Assembly (NCBI RefSeq): GCF_958295425.1 | Contig: NC_081142.1 | Location: 26,218,482 to 26,282,481, forward strand | DNA: 64,000 nucleotides | Source of the DNA: Solea solea | Taxonomy: Eukaryota > Chordata > Actinopteri > Pleuronectiformes > Soleidae | Reading direction: 5' to 3' | Shown here: piece by piece, positions 26,101 through 38,200 of the stretch | Layout of the letters: the number at the start of each line of letters is the position of its first letter | Numbering within the stretch: position 1 is the first letter of the stretch | The notes under the pieces: generated by a model | Told to the model about the DNA's origin: nothing | The model's input: only the letters and a program-made list of their open reading frames with translations | The model's database searches: none | Position numbers and translations under genes: made by a program

Positions 26101-28218
26101 TCTGATCATGTGAGGATACTGGATCTTCTCTGTGCCTACAGCGCTGAGAATATAGGCTTTCACTTTGACTTTGTTTTAATAATTGATGGATTTTATGAAA
26201 GAAGTCATAAAAACTGAATGTTTTTAGAACATTTTAGAAAATCATCATTTCAAGGTTTGGGAAACACTGATCAACATTTCGTGGACCATCTGGACCACAC
26301 TTTATTTATCTATCACTGTTCATACGAATAAAGCCCTTGAGCAACGCACAGGTCCAGGAACTAGCCAGACCTGACCTCTATGGAGAGATTTTATGCTCGT
26401 AAACGCCCTCATAAATGACCGCAAAGCCACGGATAGAAGAATAATCTGAAGGGTAACAAGAAGTTACTGGCACATGTTTCGGCCCCTGAAAATATTTATC
26501 TAATAAAAGTGGTATGCTGATGAGGTAAAGAATGGACTAAGACAAAATAATAGATAAACATGGAGAATGAGATAAAATTGTTAAATGAAGTTCAGTTACA
26601 TGCCAGGGTTAACAGTTCTACAGACGCAACAACATGAAGAGACATTTAACCGTCTGAAACAGGTCATTTCTGTTTGTGTCAACACAGTTTAAAAGGGCTT
26701 GAGAGGAAAAGAAATAGGGAAAGACAGACATACCTTCCATGCTGTAACAGGTACCGAACCATTTCTCTCTGAGAGGACAGCATCCTTCATTCTCTGGAGA
26801 CAGAAGCAACAGGTTTGCTCTGTCTGGAGTCAACAGAGACAGAGCTGCACTGATCACCTGCACACACACACACACACACACACACACGTAAACATCTGCT
26901 TTAGTCTGTGAAAATGTCTAAAACACACTGAATATTAATGTTGACAGTAGAATATGGTCATACTTCTGAGGATTATGCATGAATGCACAGCTACAGAGGA
27001 GAACAATAATAAACTTTATTGACATGAGGCAGAGAAAAGACAACAATAACTACGATCCTTAGTGTCAATCAGAATCAGTAGCAGTCACTACCTGTGTGTC
27101 GTACTCAAACATGAGCTGGTCACCGGTCAGGAAGTCTTCTTTAGGAAACAGCTGCATGTTCTCACAGATGTTCTCCACAAACTCGATGGGATCTGTCTGA
27201 AAAGAAATAGAGGGACGACGCAGAGTCAGAGAGCAGGAGTATATTAAACATGTTATGTAAAGGAGTATGTAATGTTTTTGGTTGATTCCATGATGTCACA
27301 AAAAGACGTACAAAACTTTACAGCATCTGTCACAGTCCCCATTAGAATCAGGTAATCTGTTTTTTGATTTTCTTGATTAATCGAGTATTCTTTTGTCCAT
27401 AAAATGTAGGAAAATGTTGAAAAATGCCGATCAGTGTTTACCAGACATGGAAATCATGATGTTTTCAAATGTCTTTTCAGTTTTAAGGATTTTTTTTGTC
27501 AAATGGAGCAAAGAAACCAGACAATATTCACATTTAAGAAGCTGAAAAACCTGGTCTTTTGGACATTTCTAACCATGACAATGTCATGTTTTCACTTTGT
27601 TGATGTGTGTGTGTGTGTGTGTGGGTTACTGTACCTGCTCCTGATAATGGAACTCGTTGGCTTCGATTTTCTGAATTTCCTCATAAACTCTGGCAGATAA
27701 GATATTTGACAAAAACAGGCTTTAGTTTTGTAGTTTTTTGTAGTTTTTTATTTCAAATTATACAAATCTTCATCTTATGACAGATGTTATGAAACATCTG
27801 GAGCTGGAGAAAATAAGATTCTCACTGAAGAAACAGGAAACAAAGTTCTATAGAATTTGGCAGCCATTTATTATTTACTTTAACTGCAACTCATAGTTTG
27901 ATGGCAGGCATTCAGGGTTTTCTTGAACCATGACATAAGGAATGTATTTATTTATCTGTATGTGTGGATAAGGATGTCCTCTCCACTTGTATATTGTGAA
28001 GATATGTCATTTAGTTGAAAACAACACTGACCTCAGCTGGGGACCCAGAGTCTGGAGCATCTTCAGATACTGAAACACAAAATCAACCACCTGCACAGAC
28101 ACAAAACAACATCAGACAAAATCCACTCGATACAAAATGGTTTCATTTGTATTTAGATGATCTTTGTATGAGGTCAAATGATGTAAACATGATGTTTGAA
28201 CTCCAAGTGAACATTACT

Positions 28219-28257
<39 letters not shown>

Positions 28258-31200
28258 GACCTGGTAGAAGTTCTGGTAGCCCTGGTCAGTCAGGGTGATG
28301 GAGATGGAGAAAATGGAGTAGGTGGTGTTTTGGTCAAAGCCCGTCTCACTGTTTCCTCCAAACAGAGCCAGAGCCCAGCACCTGAACACACAGAGATCAC
28401 CATGAGTCTCCTGCACACACACCTTTACTACACACTTCATTTCTTTAGGACCTACTTCTTCCTGAGAAGAGACAGGATGCTGCCACTTCCTTCATGTCCA
28501 ATCAGCCAGGAGATGTAATGAAGAGGCTTCACTCTGACAAATAAACACAAAGTCAGTCAAGTCTGAAGGTGGCACAGATGATGTCACAGTCACAGTGTAG
28601 GTACGTGTCTCACCTGTAGTGTTTCCCCTGAGGAGGCACGGCCCAGCTGATGGTCAGAGCATGAACCTTCCTCACAGGGATCACTGAAACACACAAAAGT
28701 ACTTAAATTCAGTCTAAACCCTCGTTACAGAATGGTTTAATGTAACGTCTGAATGCATGTTCAATGACCAGCCCTCTTATACTCTGACCTCTGTAGAGTT
28801 TGGTGAAATCTGCCGTGTCAAATGGCTGCTGCAGGTTAGAGAAGTCAGGTCGAGGTTCACCACTGAAACAAAACAAACAATAAATCCATTTTGTTTTTAT
28901 TCTTCTTTAAAAAAGGTACTACTGTAACAGTTTGTGTCACTTTTTAAACGGCTCACTCTCCCACACCAAAGTCCAAAGCAAAAATGAGCGTTTTTAAGTG
29001 TGCAGGGACACTCTGCTGCCTCGTGTGGTCACTTTGTGTCACTGAGGTCAATCTGAACAAAGGTTGTTCAAACACCCAATTCACAAAATAACACATGTGA
29101 AGTTAGTGAGGCAGCAGCGTGTGTGATGTTAAAATCACTGATTTTCTCTATGGACTTTGGTGTGGGAGAGTGAGTGGTTTACAGAGTGAGACAAATTTCA
29201 GTTTACAGTCAGACAAAGAGGTTAATATACTCTTACGTTGCCATAGGCTTAACTATCTAGCTTAGACTTTATAAGGTGAGCCTTTTGTTAAGAGGATACA
29301 AATCTACTTATCACTGTTGTTTCTGGCAGTCATGTTTTCAATAAGAGTCAATGTCTGAAGTCAAAGCCACATAAAACTAAACATAAAGTGAATCTCAAAT
29401 AAAAATAAATGGATGCAGACTGAATGAGTAACAGTGTTTTTCTGGTTCGTCTTCTTACTTGTTAGGAACGTTGATGAAGATCTCTCTCACCCACTGCTCC
29501 AGAGTGTCCAGTGTCTCTACAGCAGAAACAAAAACATCATTTATCATGTATATTTATTTGACTTCATGACTGATTGTTAAATCTCACACTCATTTCAACC
29601 TGAAATCTGTAAATGTTTAACCTTTGGACTGAACAGCAAGCGTCATGTAATGAGCAGAATAATATCTCCTCCAAAAGTCTCTGAGCCGCTGGTACGTGTT
29701 GATCTGCTTCTCTCTGGGCTCGTGTTTTAATGTCTGAGCGTTACCTGAGAAGAAAAACAACACATGAGAAGAGTAAATGTATCCTTTAACATTCATAACA
29801 TTACATTTAACATGTAAGACAGAAAAGACACTTGATAGTTAAAGAGTCCAAACTGACTCAGTGTAATGTTTTATTTTCTTTGTGAAAAACATGGAAGTTG
29901 ATTAAATGTCACAAACCAGTGAGTCTGAGAAGCATTTGTTCCAAAAAAACCGACAAAAAGTCCAAAAGACACAAGTTATAACACAGCTAGAAACAGTTTA
30001 AGTTTAAGTTGTTTTTAAGTCATGATGAGACTTTTTCCCTAAATTCTTCCAAAGTCTCATGGAATGTTCGTGTTCATGGCTGCTTCTCATGAGTGTGTGT
30101 GTTTACATAGTTCTTTCTTACCCCAGCAGAATTTGCTCATAGGGTGTCCAGGTTTAGCCAGACTCCCAAACAGCATCTCCTTACGGTGAGAGTCAGATGG
30201 TCTGGCCAGCTGATACTCTGAACACAGAGACAGGAAATGAAAACCAACAGGAAGGCGGAGTTTTACTGCGATTAACTTCAAATTCAGGTCACATACATGC
30301 ATGAAAATCTTAGTTTTAGGACGAACAAAAAGTGAATTGAACCCATGACCCAAACTGAACAGGAAGGCTGCCCTTTTGGACTGAACAAAAGCTTTGCCAC
30401 AAAACAACTTCAGATTGTTGTCAGGTCACTAAGACAGGGATTACAAGTTATCAATTGCGTCGCACGGTGTAGGCGCTAGGGGGCGTCAAATTTGTGGCTG
30501 ATTCTGATGACTCGGCAAAAAAAACACTCCAATACATAAGCTTCGACCTAATCAAACTTGCAGTTATCTCACTGTAATGGTTTGTATCAGAGATAACTCA
30601 CCGCTGTCCACAGCCTCCACCTCTCTGTCGATGGCGTCCTCAATCATCAGAGGACAGATGAAGAACTGAGCCCACCTGAAACACACAAACATCTGTGAAT
30701 GAAATCATTCATGTTTTATGTACTTCAGTCACAGCTAACATTACACAGCTACACAGCTAACACCCCATGTATGAGCAAGTCTGCGACTGACAGGCTACTT
30801 TATATGAACCTGAAGTTTTATTTTGTTTGTGTTTTCTAATTATTTGGAGTTTGATAAAAGAACACAGTGGAATTTAAATGCTGCATCTGTTCTTGTTTGT
30901 AAAAACAATAAATGACTTTATAAAGCCACTTTTTTGTTGTCAATTTTTTGATCAGCCACAATAATGTAATAATGAATTTAAATGAAAATACCTTAAGTTG
31001 AGGGCTTTTCTAAGTAATTTTTAGGTGTGATTAAAAATAATTAGATCAATTAATTACAGATCATAATTAATTAATTGCTCAATTTTTTAAATCTCTTGAC
31101 AGCACTACTTCTGATTCTCCCAAATATCATGAATATCATATTGTTTATGATTTAAGTCACAGAAAAACAGGATATATTTGGGAGTTTGTCCATTTTTTTA

Positions 31201-33528
31201 AGAAAATCAAGATGGAAAAAGACTTACCTGTCGAGAGCCTCTCTGAAATACTTCCTCTGCACGTCGAACTGAAAGATTGTTCTCTCGCAGTCGGTGGAGG
31301 CGTTGTCACTGCCACCATGTTTCTTCAGGAAAGCGTCAAAACCGTTCTCTGCCGGGTATTTCTCACTTCCCATAAACACCACTGAAGATCAGGGAGATAG
31401 GAACATCAGGTCAGGAGGTCATACATGGAAAAAGCTAGAGATTTATACGAACCATTAACATTCATTAACGTTGTGACGTGTTAGTCAAACTAATTGTGGG
31501 TCAGGCTCTAGCTCAGATATGTTAGTGTGTCTTACTTCCCAAACTAAAGATTCCTGTCAGCTTCTTTGACTCACTGTGTTCCAGGAAGTGGGCGAGACCA
31601 GGCAGGTCGTCTGGGTCACTGAAACTGCCCACACTGATGCACAGAGCAGCCGCCGCCTGGAAGCAACACACACCACAAGACAACCAGAGATTATTAGAGG
31701 GGAACTAAACCCCCTCTTCTGAGGCTAATAACTCCCTCGTCCAATGCCTGACTTTAAAAAATGCCAAGAAGTGGGCTGAGAGCCGAGTCAGAGTAGAGCA
31801 GTGGGTGTGGTCTGATTGTGAAAGCTGACACTGAGTTACAGCTGTGTGAAGTTAAAATGGTTAAAATCTCAAAAATATAATTAATATTTGATATGTATAT
31901 TTCAGGCTGAAGGAGTTTTAAAAGATCGACTCATAAAAAATATGAATCCATAATGTTTTTACAGCTGTTTTTGGGAAGGTGACATTTTTTCCCACTAGGA
32001 ACAAATTAGTCCGTTTTTTCAGGCACTGAGACAACAGTTTTAAATTTTTCAAAAAATGAATATCCTCTGGCAAAAATGTCCCGAGGAACTCTGAAACGGG
32101 TTTTGGAAACAAACACAATCAAGCGATCCACCGACGTGTTAAATATTTTGACTGTACGACCTCAACAGAACTTTGAGGTGCGGTGGAAACACAAACAACA
32201 AAGATTTGCAGGAATTCTTTTCCCCGGGTAAATAAGTAAATAAGTTCCTGGTAATAAAAGTTGGTGGAAAAGGGGCTAAAGTTAATGTCATAGAGATTTG
32301 AAAACACAAAGCTTTCTCTTCACGATCACACGCTCATCAGCTCTTTCTTTACATTTGTATAAATGACTTTTCACATCACTCACCTGCTTCTCGGAGCTCC
32401 CTCTCTGCTTCTTCGCTGCATTCTCCTCATCCAGCTCCTCAAAGTCGCTGTCCTGCTCCGACTCTTCTTCGTCTTCCTCGTCCTCCTCTGAACCCTCACC
32501 AGAATCTCTCTCGTCTTCATCTTCTTCAGGCTCTGCTTCCGCCCCGGCCCTGTCCTCCACTGCCTCTGTGTCCTCTCCATTTTCACTGTCGTCCTTCATA
32601 CCGGCGCCGCTGAAGTCAGAGATGAGGAGAGCGCGGAGGCCATTACTCAGCTCGATGAACCTGCAGAGAGAAAGAGAGAGGACCATGTAATCTCTGTGTC
32701 TCTGGGAGCTACAGTCCTATTCCAGTGCAGCTAAACAATAAGTCCATTAATCCAATAGTTATTCCTAGGGATGCACAATATTCCCTCTGTAAAGTGGAAC
32801 CTTAGTTCTGGATATTTATATATATTTTTAGTCCATATATTTAACTGATTTTCCTTTTTCCTCCATCTGATAAAATATAACTGTTTAATCATAACAAATA
32901 ATTTAAAAAAATCAATTAACTTCAATAACCAGTTATTGAACAACATTAATGTTCTGCCTCTCTGATCTACATTCATATAGTATTGTCAATAACATAATGT
33001 TTAAACTAAATATTAAATAGATCAAACGGGTCGTCACAAAACTAAAAAGGTTTTGGATGAAAAAATATCAACATTTATAGTCTCTGAGAACAAACATGCA
33101 TACTTTGTAATAATTGTCAGATTAAAAAATAATAATCAGTCAATACAGATTATTCAAAAACAATGTTTGCCCAACAGTGTACGTCTACTTAAAAGGATTA
33201 CAAACAAAGTGACACCAAAGCAAACTGGGAGCCTCTTCAAGATTTGCTTCATGATTGTTGACAAAAAAAATGCATTTGTCTCCTACCTGTATTTCTTTGG
33301 GTCACTGGGTGATTTGATGATCCCTGCATCTCCTCCTCCATCAACGTCATCAACGTCAGCAGCAGCAACAGCATCGGCAGCAGCACCGGCATCAGCAGCA
33401 GCCTGGGCCTTCACATCCTCTGACGCTGCCAGTGCTGATGGTGCTGGTGGTGGTGGTTCTCCCTGGTCTGGAGCAGATACCTGTCCTGGTGCACAGCCAC
33501 CGCTCATCGACTTGTTGGTCTGAGGCAT
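17171..33528 (-). CDS. nrdc: Nardilysin (M16 zinc metalloprotease), complete, 30 coding exons
   Basis: Exons 5'-3': 33528-33287, 32660-32384, 31656-31575, 31381-31228, 30675-30602, 30217-30122, 29744-29622, 29516-29459, 28862-28789, 28683-28614, 28533-28456, 28381-28261, 28090-28032, 27689-27635, 27196-27092, 26857-26734, 26088-26002, 25675-25556, 25483-25432, 24840-24690, 24076-23949, 22086-21924, 21278-21247, 21136-20998, 20547-20500, 19704-19652, 19581-19498, 18856-18649, 18328-18239, 17398-17171 (TAG). They total 3375 bases in frame, 1124 residues. The inverted zinc site HFLEH is at 196-200, with the third ligand E277 in EVEAVDSE, exactly the HxxEH-x76-E spacing of M16 enzymes. An acidic domain at about 100-160 ([19 protein letters not shown]) separates nardilysin from insulin-degrading enzyme. 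The N-terminus is Ala/Asp-rich. The family cleaves before Arg in dibasic sites and promotes ectodomain shedding. The start is the first ATG after the acceptor near 33542. Confidence 0.97.
17804..18192. mobile_element. ~390-bp insertion in an nrdc intron, absent from the duplicate copy
   Basis: Aligning this intron with the partial duplicate shows unbroken match up to 'gtattgcttaataacat' and again from 'attctctgtgctgcacc'. The ~390 bases between exist only here. The insert begins TGTAGGAGCC and contains CAATAAA near 18056, so a degraded LTR is possible. I see no clean terminal CA or target duplication. Confidence 0.5.
18900..19445. repeat. Degenerate AT-rich repeat tract in an nrdc intron
   Basis: Recurring 'cataattttgaaaa' followed by 'tttttctttct', about 10-15 copies with variable A and T runs. 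Fills nearly the whole intron between exons 18856-18649 and 19581-19498. Confidence 0.7.
20660..20905. repeat. GACAA-type purine-rich repeat in an nrdc intron
   Basis: Degenerate GACAAGACAAGACA units with interspersed GATAAGA and ACACGA. One strand is almost pure purine over about 240 bases. The complement gives open frames in all three phases, none of them genes. Confidence 0.85.
21735..21835. repeat. Dispersed repeat with 'gcttgcatccatgatgtt'
   Basis: The stretch has 'cttcttcttctgg', then 'gcttgcatccatgatgttgc', then 'attact' and 'gaaaactc'. Similar wording occurs at 24190-24275 and 57108-57190, so it is an interspersed family of unknown class. Confidence 0.5.
22468..23886 (+). CDS. Intronless TTLL9-like tubulin polyglutamylase, nested antisense in nrdc
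   Basis: An uninterrupted 472-codon frame lies in the nrdc intron between exons 24076-23949 and 22086-21924, on the opposite strand. From about residue 45 it follows TTLL9 throughout: RPGWVEV (80-86), EWDF (92-95), EEHVRINHF (112-120), [14 protein letters not shown] (185-198), RYIENPYL (230-237), DLRVYVLV (244-251), HLTNVAIQK (285-293), [10 protein letters not shown] (354-363) and LLEVNASPS (370-378). All ATP-grasp and tubulin-ligase blocks are present. TTLL enzymes of this group add glutamate chains to tubulin in cilia and flagella. No introns over 1.4 kb and no stops suggest a retrocopy kept by selection; the parent gene should have many exons. The N-terminal 44 residues match nothing I know. 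An in-frame TGA at 22414 precedes the start. No poly(A) tract or target duplication is visible, and the stop is about 60 bases from an nrdc splice donor. Confidence 0.9.
   Translation: MQQPVMSSLSKKIKTIQDNNQQAQKTIKKDSVTYVPKTKSERTTSRKNHVRKLKEEREGRICVRYKCGLIKTMQFVMGQRPGWVEVADEDGEWDFSWCDLSWFRDNYFSYMEEHVRINHFRKCYELTRKNLMVKNLKRYKKNLERDVGQEELRCDFFPCTFELPSEYHIFVEEFKKCPGNTWIMKPVAKSQGRGIFLFRKLKDIIDWKRDSTRTEELRDGPQVESYVVQRYIENPYLINSRKFDLRVYVLVTSFNPLKAWLYRDGFARFSTTRFTLSIIDDKYMHLTNVAIQKTAPDYDPDKGGKWLIQQLRRYLTAKHGRGTVETLFAEMDNIFIRSLQSVQNVIINDKHCFELYGYDILLDQNLKPWLLEVNASPSYAASSREDFELKCRLLGDTLNVVDMEGVLTGKEKRVGGYDLMWNDGPVYREDVNLEAVESSCLTANTHLGCVNDRDKQLRQLLKPFPGQKKTQL
25155..25395. repeat. Dispersed repeat with 'cataaaacaaagaaatgatt', best copy
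   Basis: Order of blocks: 'tttttcagcttcataaatgt', 'gaatattctctggtttcttt', 'gctccataaaacaaagaaat', 'aacactgatcaacgttt', 'acattttgtggcccaaac', then TCGATTGATTAATC. Partial or inverted copies lie at about 3752-3915, 10240-10365, 21305-21490, 26195-26300, 27355-27560 and 41950-42135. Seven copies in one window make this the commonest interspersed family here. The TCGATTAATCGA core at one end is self-complementary. Confidence 0.7.
28944..29183. mobile_element. Palindromic MITE-like element, copy 4
   Basis: Left end AAACGGCTCACTCTCCCACA and 'ccaaagtcc'; right end 'ggactttgg' and TGTGGGAGAGTGAGTGGTTT. The terminal inverted repeats are about 30 bases. It lies in an nrdc intron. Confidence 0.75.
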
Positions 33529-34525
33529 TGTCACAGAGTCCTCTGGAGGGACAGCAGCGAGACATGAGGATAAACACACACGGACATGAATATAGATAAC
33601 AGATGGATTTATGTTAGAATGTTGCTGCTTCCATCAGGAAAATTAAATGTGTTCTTTTGCGACTTTTATGTGTAAAAACCTTTGTTTGCATTCACCTCAG
33701 TGATATATGGTTAAAACTGATTAAGAATTCATAATTGGGCAGCCTTTCCATCTGTACTATATTTTCATTTGGTTCGTTTTCGACAGCATTCAGAAATGTT
33801 GTTAATGATATTGCCCATTCAAAATTATCAATCATCAAAATTCACCACAATTCATTTACTACGCTAAGCAATAACATCGATAATATCACAACACTGAAAT
33901 GTTCAACATTTGCACATGGGGAAGTCCTCGTTCTTTTGGCGAAGTTAACAGTGTCTAGTTTGCTGCCTGAATAAATATTAACATTTAAAACAGTGATTTG
34001 ATGGACTGAATGTGTGCCGAATTCACGAAAGGCGTCTACTCATTGTAAATAAATGTCGACTCAAACATTCACGCGTCAATTATTTTTCAAATCAGAGAGG
34101 AAGACTGAAAATATCACCTTTCTGACATGTAGTTTGGTGCAATAGAGTATTAATAGCGTGTGTCACTGCGTAGATATCCTGGTTAATATTGAGCCAATTT
34201 TGCGGTTAGCTTAGTCGCCGGGGAGCTAGAAATGTGGCAGGCTAACTGGCGGAGCTAACGCCGCCTATTCACAAATAACGTCACGAAAATAAGAACTTTA
34301 ATTTAACGAATAACGGTGACACCGGCGGTTGGTTCAGGTAACATGTTAGCATGTTATTAGCCTTCACTAATCCTGACACAACACAATGACTTGTCACCAC
34401 CATGTGCTGCAGAGCAGGGGGTTTTATTTACTGCGCAGCTCCTCGTGTGAACAATAAACCAGAAACATTTAACAAACATTTAATTTGCTGTGTTTCTTTT
34501 TTGTAAACATTAAAAATATACTCAC

Positions 34526-34660
34526 ATTTGTCTGCGCTAGCTTGAGGAAGTTTGAAGCAAAGCTAGTCCCGCCCAGCTCGAGCTCCGGCAGCCAAAACAA
34601 AGCCTGTGATTGGCTGAGAGCGACGTCAATCATAGGGTAACGGCGCCTGTGATTGGTCCG
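34526..34660 (-). promoter_or_regulatory. nrdc: nrdc non-coding first exon and promoter
   Basis: A consensus donor (GTGAGT, complement of 34520-34525) ends a probable untranslated first exon starting somewhere above 34526. Moving upstream there is a GC box (complement of CCCGCCC at 34569-34575). Two CCAAT boxes follow (ATTGG on the plus strand at 34609-34613 and 34652-34656), 43 bases apart, with a CRE-like TGACGTC (complement of 34622-34628) between them. Such a TATA-less NF-Y/GC-box layout suits a widely expressed gene. The transcription start is inferred, not seen. Confidence 0.65.
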
Positions 34661-35765
34661 CGTCCTCTTCTACCTCCTTTGCTTTAATCGTAGCCACAAC
34701 GGACGTTGTCGCCTTCTACTGGTGAGTCATAGGCGCTGCAGTTTTATATTAATCAAAAGTGCTTCCTTTGAGAGTTTCAAAATAAAACAAGAGACAAAAG
34801 TAAAAAAAATCAACACATAATATTTTGAAATTTTAATCCAAAATAAGAGATTATTTATTTCAAACTGCTTTTATTATATAATAATAGTAACTAACAACAA
34901 CAATACATATGTTCATACAGTTTTATTTTATTATTAATATTTACTGTTAATACATTTAAATACAATTAAATACAAATTTAATAAAACTATTAAAATTTAT
35001 TGTAGACTTTAAATCACCTTTTAAATCCCGTTTACAGACTCAGTGTATTTTTAATGGAACTGTACTGTATGTCGCTATAGCAACCGCTAACAGCCCACAC
35101 ATGTGACTCAGATTAACAGACAAAGTGAAAACTCTGACACGTTCTGATTAAAGATTGTGATTTTTTAATTATTATTATCATTATTATTATTATCATACTA
35201 AATTGCATCTATAATATACAAACATTCACAATAATTGTTTTTTTTGTACAATCACTTTGTGCTTCTCCCGTTTTTCGGGGGGGGGGGGGGGTGACCTGTA
35301 AGACGACAAGTTTACATAAACTCTATAGAATTTGTCCATGGTTATACACAGCATAAAAATAAATTCATACAACACCATTGTTATTATCGTTTCTAACTCT
35401 ATCATCATTTACAAATTCACTTAAAAAATAATCATATGAAGACAATGTCAATATTATATTATATGTTGTTTTCTTTTGTTTTTTAAATCCATATGAGGAC
35501 ACAGGATGACGAGTCACACACAGGAACGTGCGCTGTGGCAGCTATATAACAATTTGGCAGGATACTGTTAGTTTGTTTCTCTCTCTCTCTCCATATATAT
35601 ATATTAATATTGAATTTTTTCCACTGACCTTTTCTTAAAGTCTTTCATCTACATACACACACACACACACACACTCAGCTGACACAACATTATCAAAATA
35701 TCACACAAAAACTCCTACAACTGAACACGCGATAAATATCATGATCACCATGTTGACTGTAATAT

Positions 35766-35797
<32 letters not shown>

Positions 35798-38200
35798 CAT
35801 GTAGGAAACATTGACAGGCCTGGGGGGGGCTTCACTCGCTCATCAGCTCTGCTCACATGTGTTCATTTGTGAGGAGAAGGGAAAACACATCTCAGAATGG
35901 CATTGGATTGAAAAGCTGTAAAAACCACCATGAAGCAGGGCTGCAGCGCTCAAATCTACGGCCCCCAGGGGCAGGGGCACCACGAGAGTCTGAGTGAGGA
36001 TTCTGAAACCACCAGAAAACCTAATATATGAAGTCTGTAGAGGAAAAACAACAATAACATTTGAAAATGTGTATCTTATCACTTCTTTTGGTCTCAATAC
36101 GTCCTGGAACATCTGCTCTGTGTGCTTAAAGCTGTCGTATGTAATATCTGGGGAATGTTCTTCTGCTAACTACTAAAGTTTTTCAAAGATCAGTCTAAAT
36201 TTTTGTCATGGGTAGGTGATCACCCAACTATGTTCCCCATCACTTTTAGTAAGAATCCGCCCACTGATGACATCACAAACAATCATTAAACTTTCAAGTG
36301 CAGGATCAGACACTGTATCACATAAAGTCTAAATTTACACCATTATCACCGACGTTAAATTACAGTGATGTAATTTGCGTAAATCGAATTTTTTTTTCTC
36401 AGCGGATCAGTCTAATTTAATCTAGATCTAATCCAGATTACGGATTTGGCATGAATTTTACATGGTGCAGTCCAGTAGAACAAGTGTACATGTGTATATC
36501 TCAGTGACATCTTAACAGATCAGGATGAATTTTGTCATGTCTATCTGAGATGTTAATAGCTCTAAGCAGGTAAAGGGAGCGTTTGTGTGTATACAGCAGC
36601 AGAGCTGGGGTGGGGGGAGACAATAAGATTTTATCCCCATAAACTGCTGAATGCTTAAACTTTCCATCTTGGTGTTGCTGTTTTCTCCGTTTGTCTTGAA
36701 GTAAAACAAATCAATTCCTGTGAGCAGCACGTGAAAGTGGCCAGGTGACACGAGAATCGTGTGGAGCTAATATGCTAAATTAGCACTGTGTGAAGTTATT
36801 GTATGATAATGAATGAATCTAACAGACATTTGTTGCCACCGCCACTAAATGTTACGTTATCACAAGTTATCTTTGTTTGTTTTTGTTATTTACAGATTCA
36901 TAAATGGTTTTGTTTTTTTATTGTGGACTACGTCGAGTTCCAGATAAAAAGAAACACTTTTTTGTGAAATTCTGTGGAATATTGTCATAAATATTGTTCT
37001 GTAGGAATATCGTAATATCATTTCAAGCTCATGTCGCTCCACGCAAATATACGAAACCCTGTTAACACCGAACTTCTAGTCACGTGACTTTCAGCTGCAG
37101 CCCTGCGTGCGACTTGTGCGTCGGTGGTTTAGCCCTAAAGCGCCTTTCAAGCAAAACAACGGCACCAAATAAGGCCAGTAACAGTTACACGCACTCAGTA
37201 TATATACATATACATAAATATATATACGTATATATATCTGTATATATACATATATATCCATTTGACCCAACTATCGCAAACAATCTGCAAAACCGACCTG
37301 TAAACCTGCGATCGATCGCGAGCAGCTGTGGTGGCGTACGACATTCTAACTTGTGCTACAGTTTGAGGAGAGGCAGTGCTAAGCTAACCTGTCGGAAATG
37401 CGCTGCGACGGAATTCCAACACAATCTGAATTTGGCGTGTTCAAAAAAACAAGACACATTTGTAGTTCTACGGTATGTTTCCGAACATTAATCTTTAATC
37501 TACGATGTTAGATATGAAACTGGGAGAGCGGTAGCTAGTTAGCGAGTTTGTTTGTGTTTTCTTTAGCATTAGCCTGTAGCGAGTATGTGTCTTTACTGTA
37601 AATATAATGTACATTCTTGCCTATTTTCCAGTAACACTTGCTCGATTACTTTTTTTTACAGTACGGCTAATTCTACTTATTGTATAGGTACTTTCTCGCT
37701 AGAATCCACTTGTTACTGCTGTTAGCTTTATGTTCATTAGCTAATATCATGTTTTTATTCCTTTGCATCCCCTCTGGCAGTTCTAATTCTAATTTTAGTT
37801 CTAATTCTACGTGAACAAGCAAAGCAGCGTCAGAATGTTAGCAAGGTCTGAACTAGCCTTTTTCATAACAATCCAACCTCAGGAATGTCACGCATGAACA
37901 TTTTCCTCGCAGGAAAGCGCTCCAAACACGCCAAATCAGATTTGGTGCAGAGGACACCGCTGTCCTCACTCCTCGCCGGTGTAAGCGGTCAGATCTCTGT
38001 AGGACGCAGAGGATAGAAACTGGCTATAGGAACGTCATTTAGCGAAGTGATGATTAACTGCTCACAAACATGGACTGAAGCAGAGAGTGTGTGTTGAGGA
38101 ATGTTACGATATTTAACCTTGTTTTTTTTCTTGTTTTTTTTTTCTTTCTTTTATTTTGGCGGGACGGGGGAGAGAGGAGATGACGACAGACGGGAGACGA
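34661..38200. other. Interval between the nrdc promoter and the rab3b stop, probably rab3b 3' UTR
   Basis: No coding frame with recognisable similarity. Contains a run of about 15 G at 35278-35292, CA tracts at 35657-35680 and 35767-35794, and TA/CATA tracts near 35597 and 37200-37255. rab3b is read leftward into this interval, and mammalian RAB3B has a very long 3' UTR, so much of it may be transcribed. I could not fix a poly(A) site. Confidence 0.5.

Noticed and set aside
32288..32686. Acidic 132-codon minus-strand frame as a separate gene
   Set aside because: It is the acidic-domain exon of nrdc (32384-32660) read through its flanking introns.
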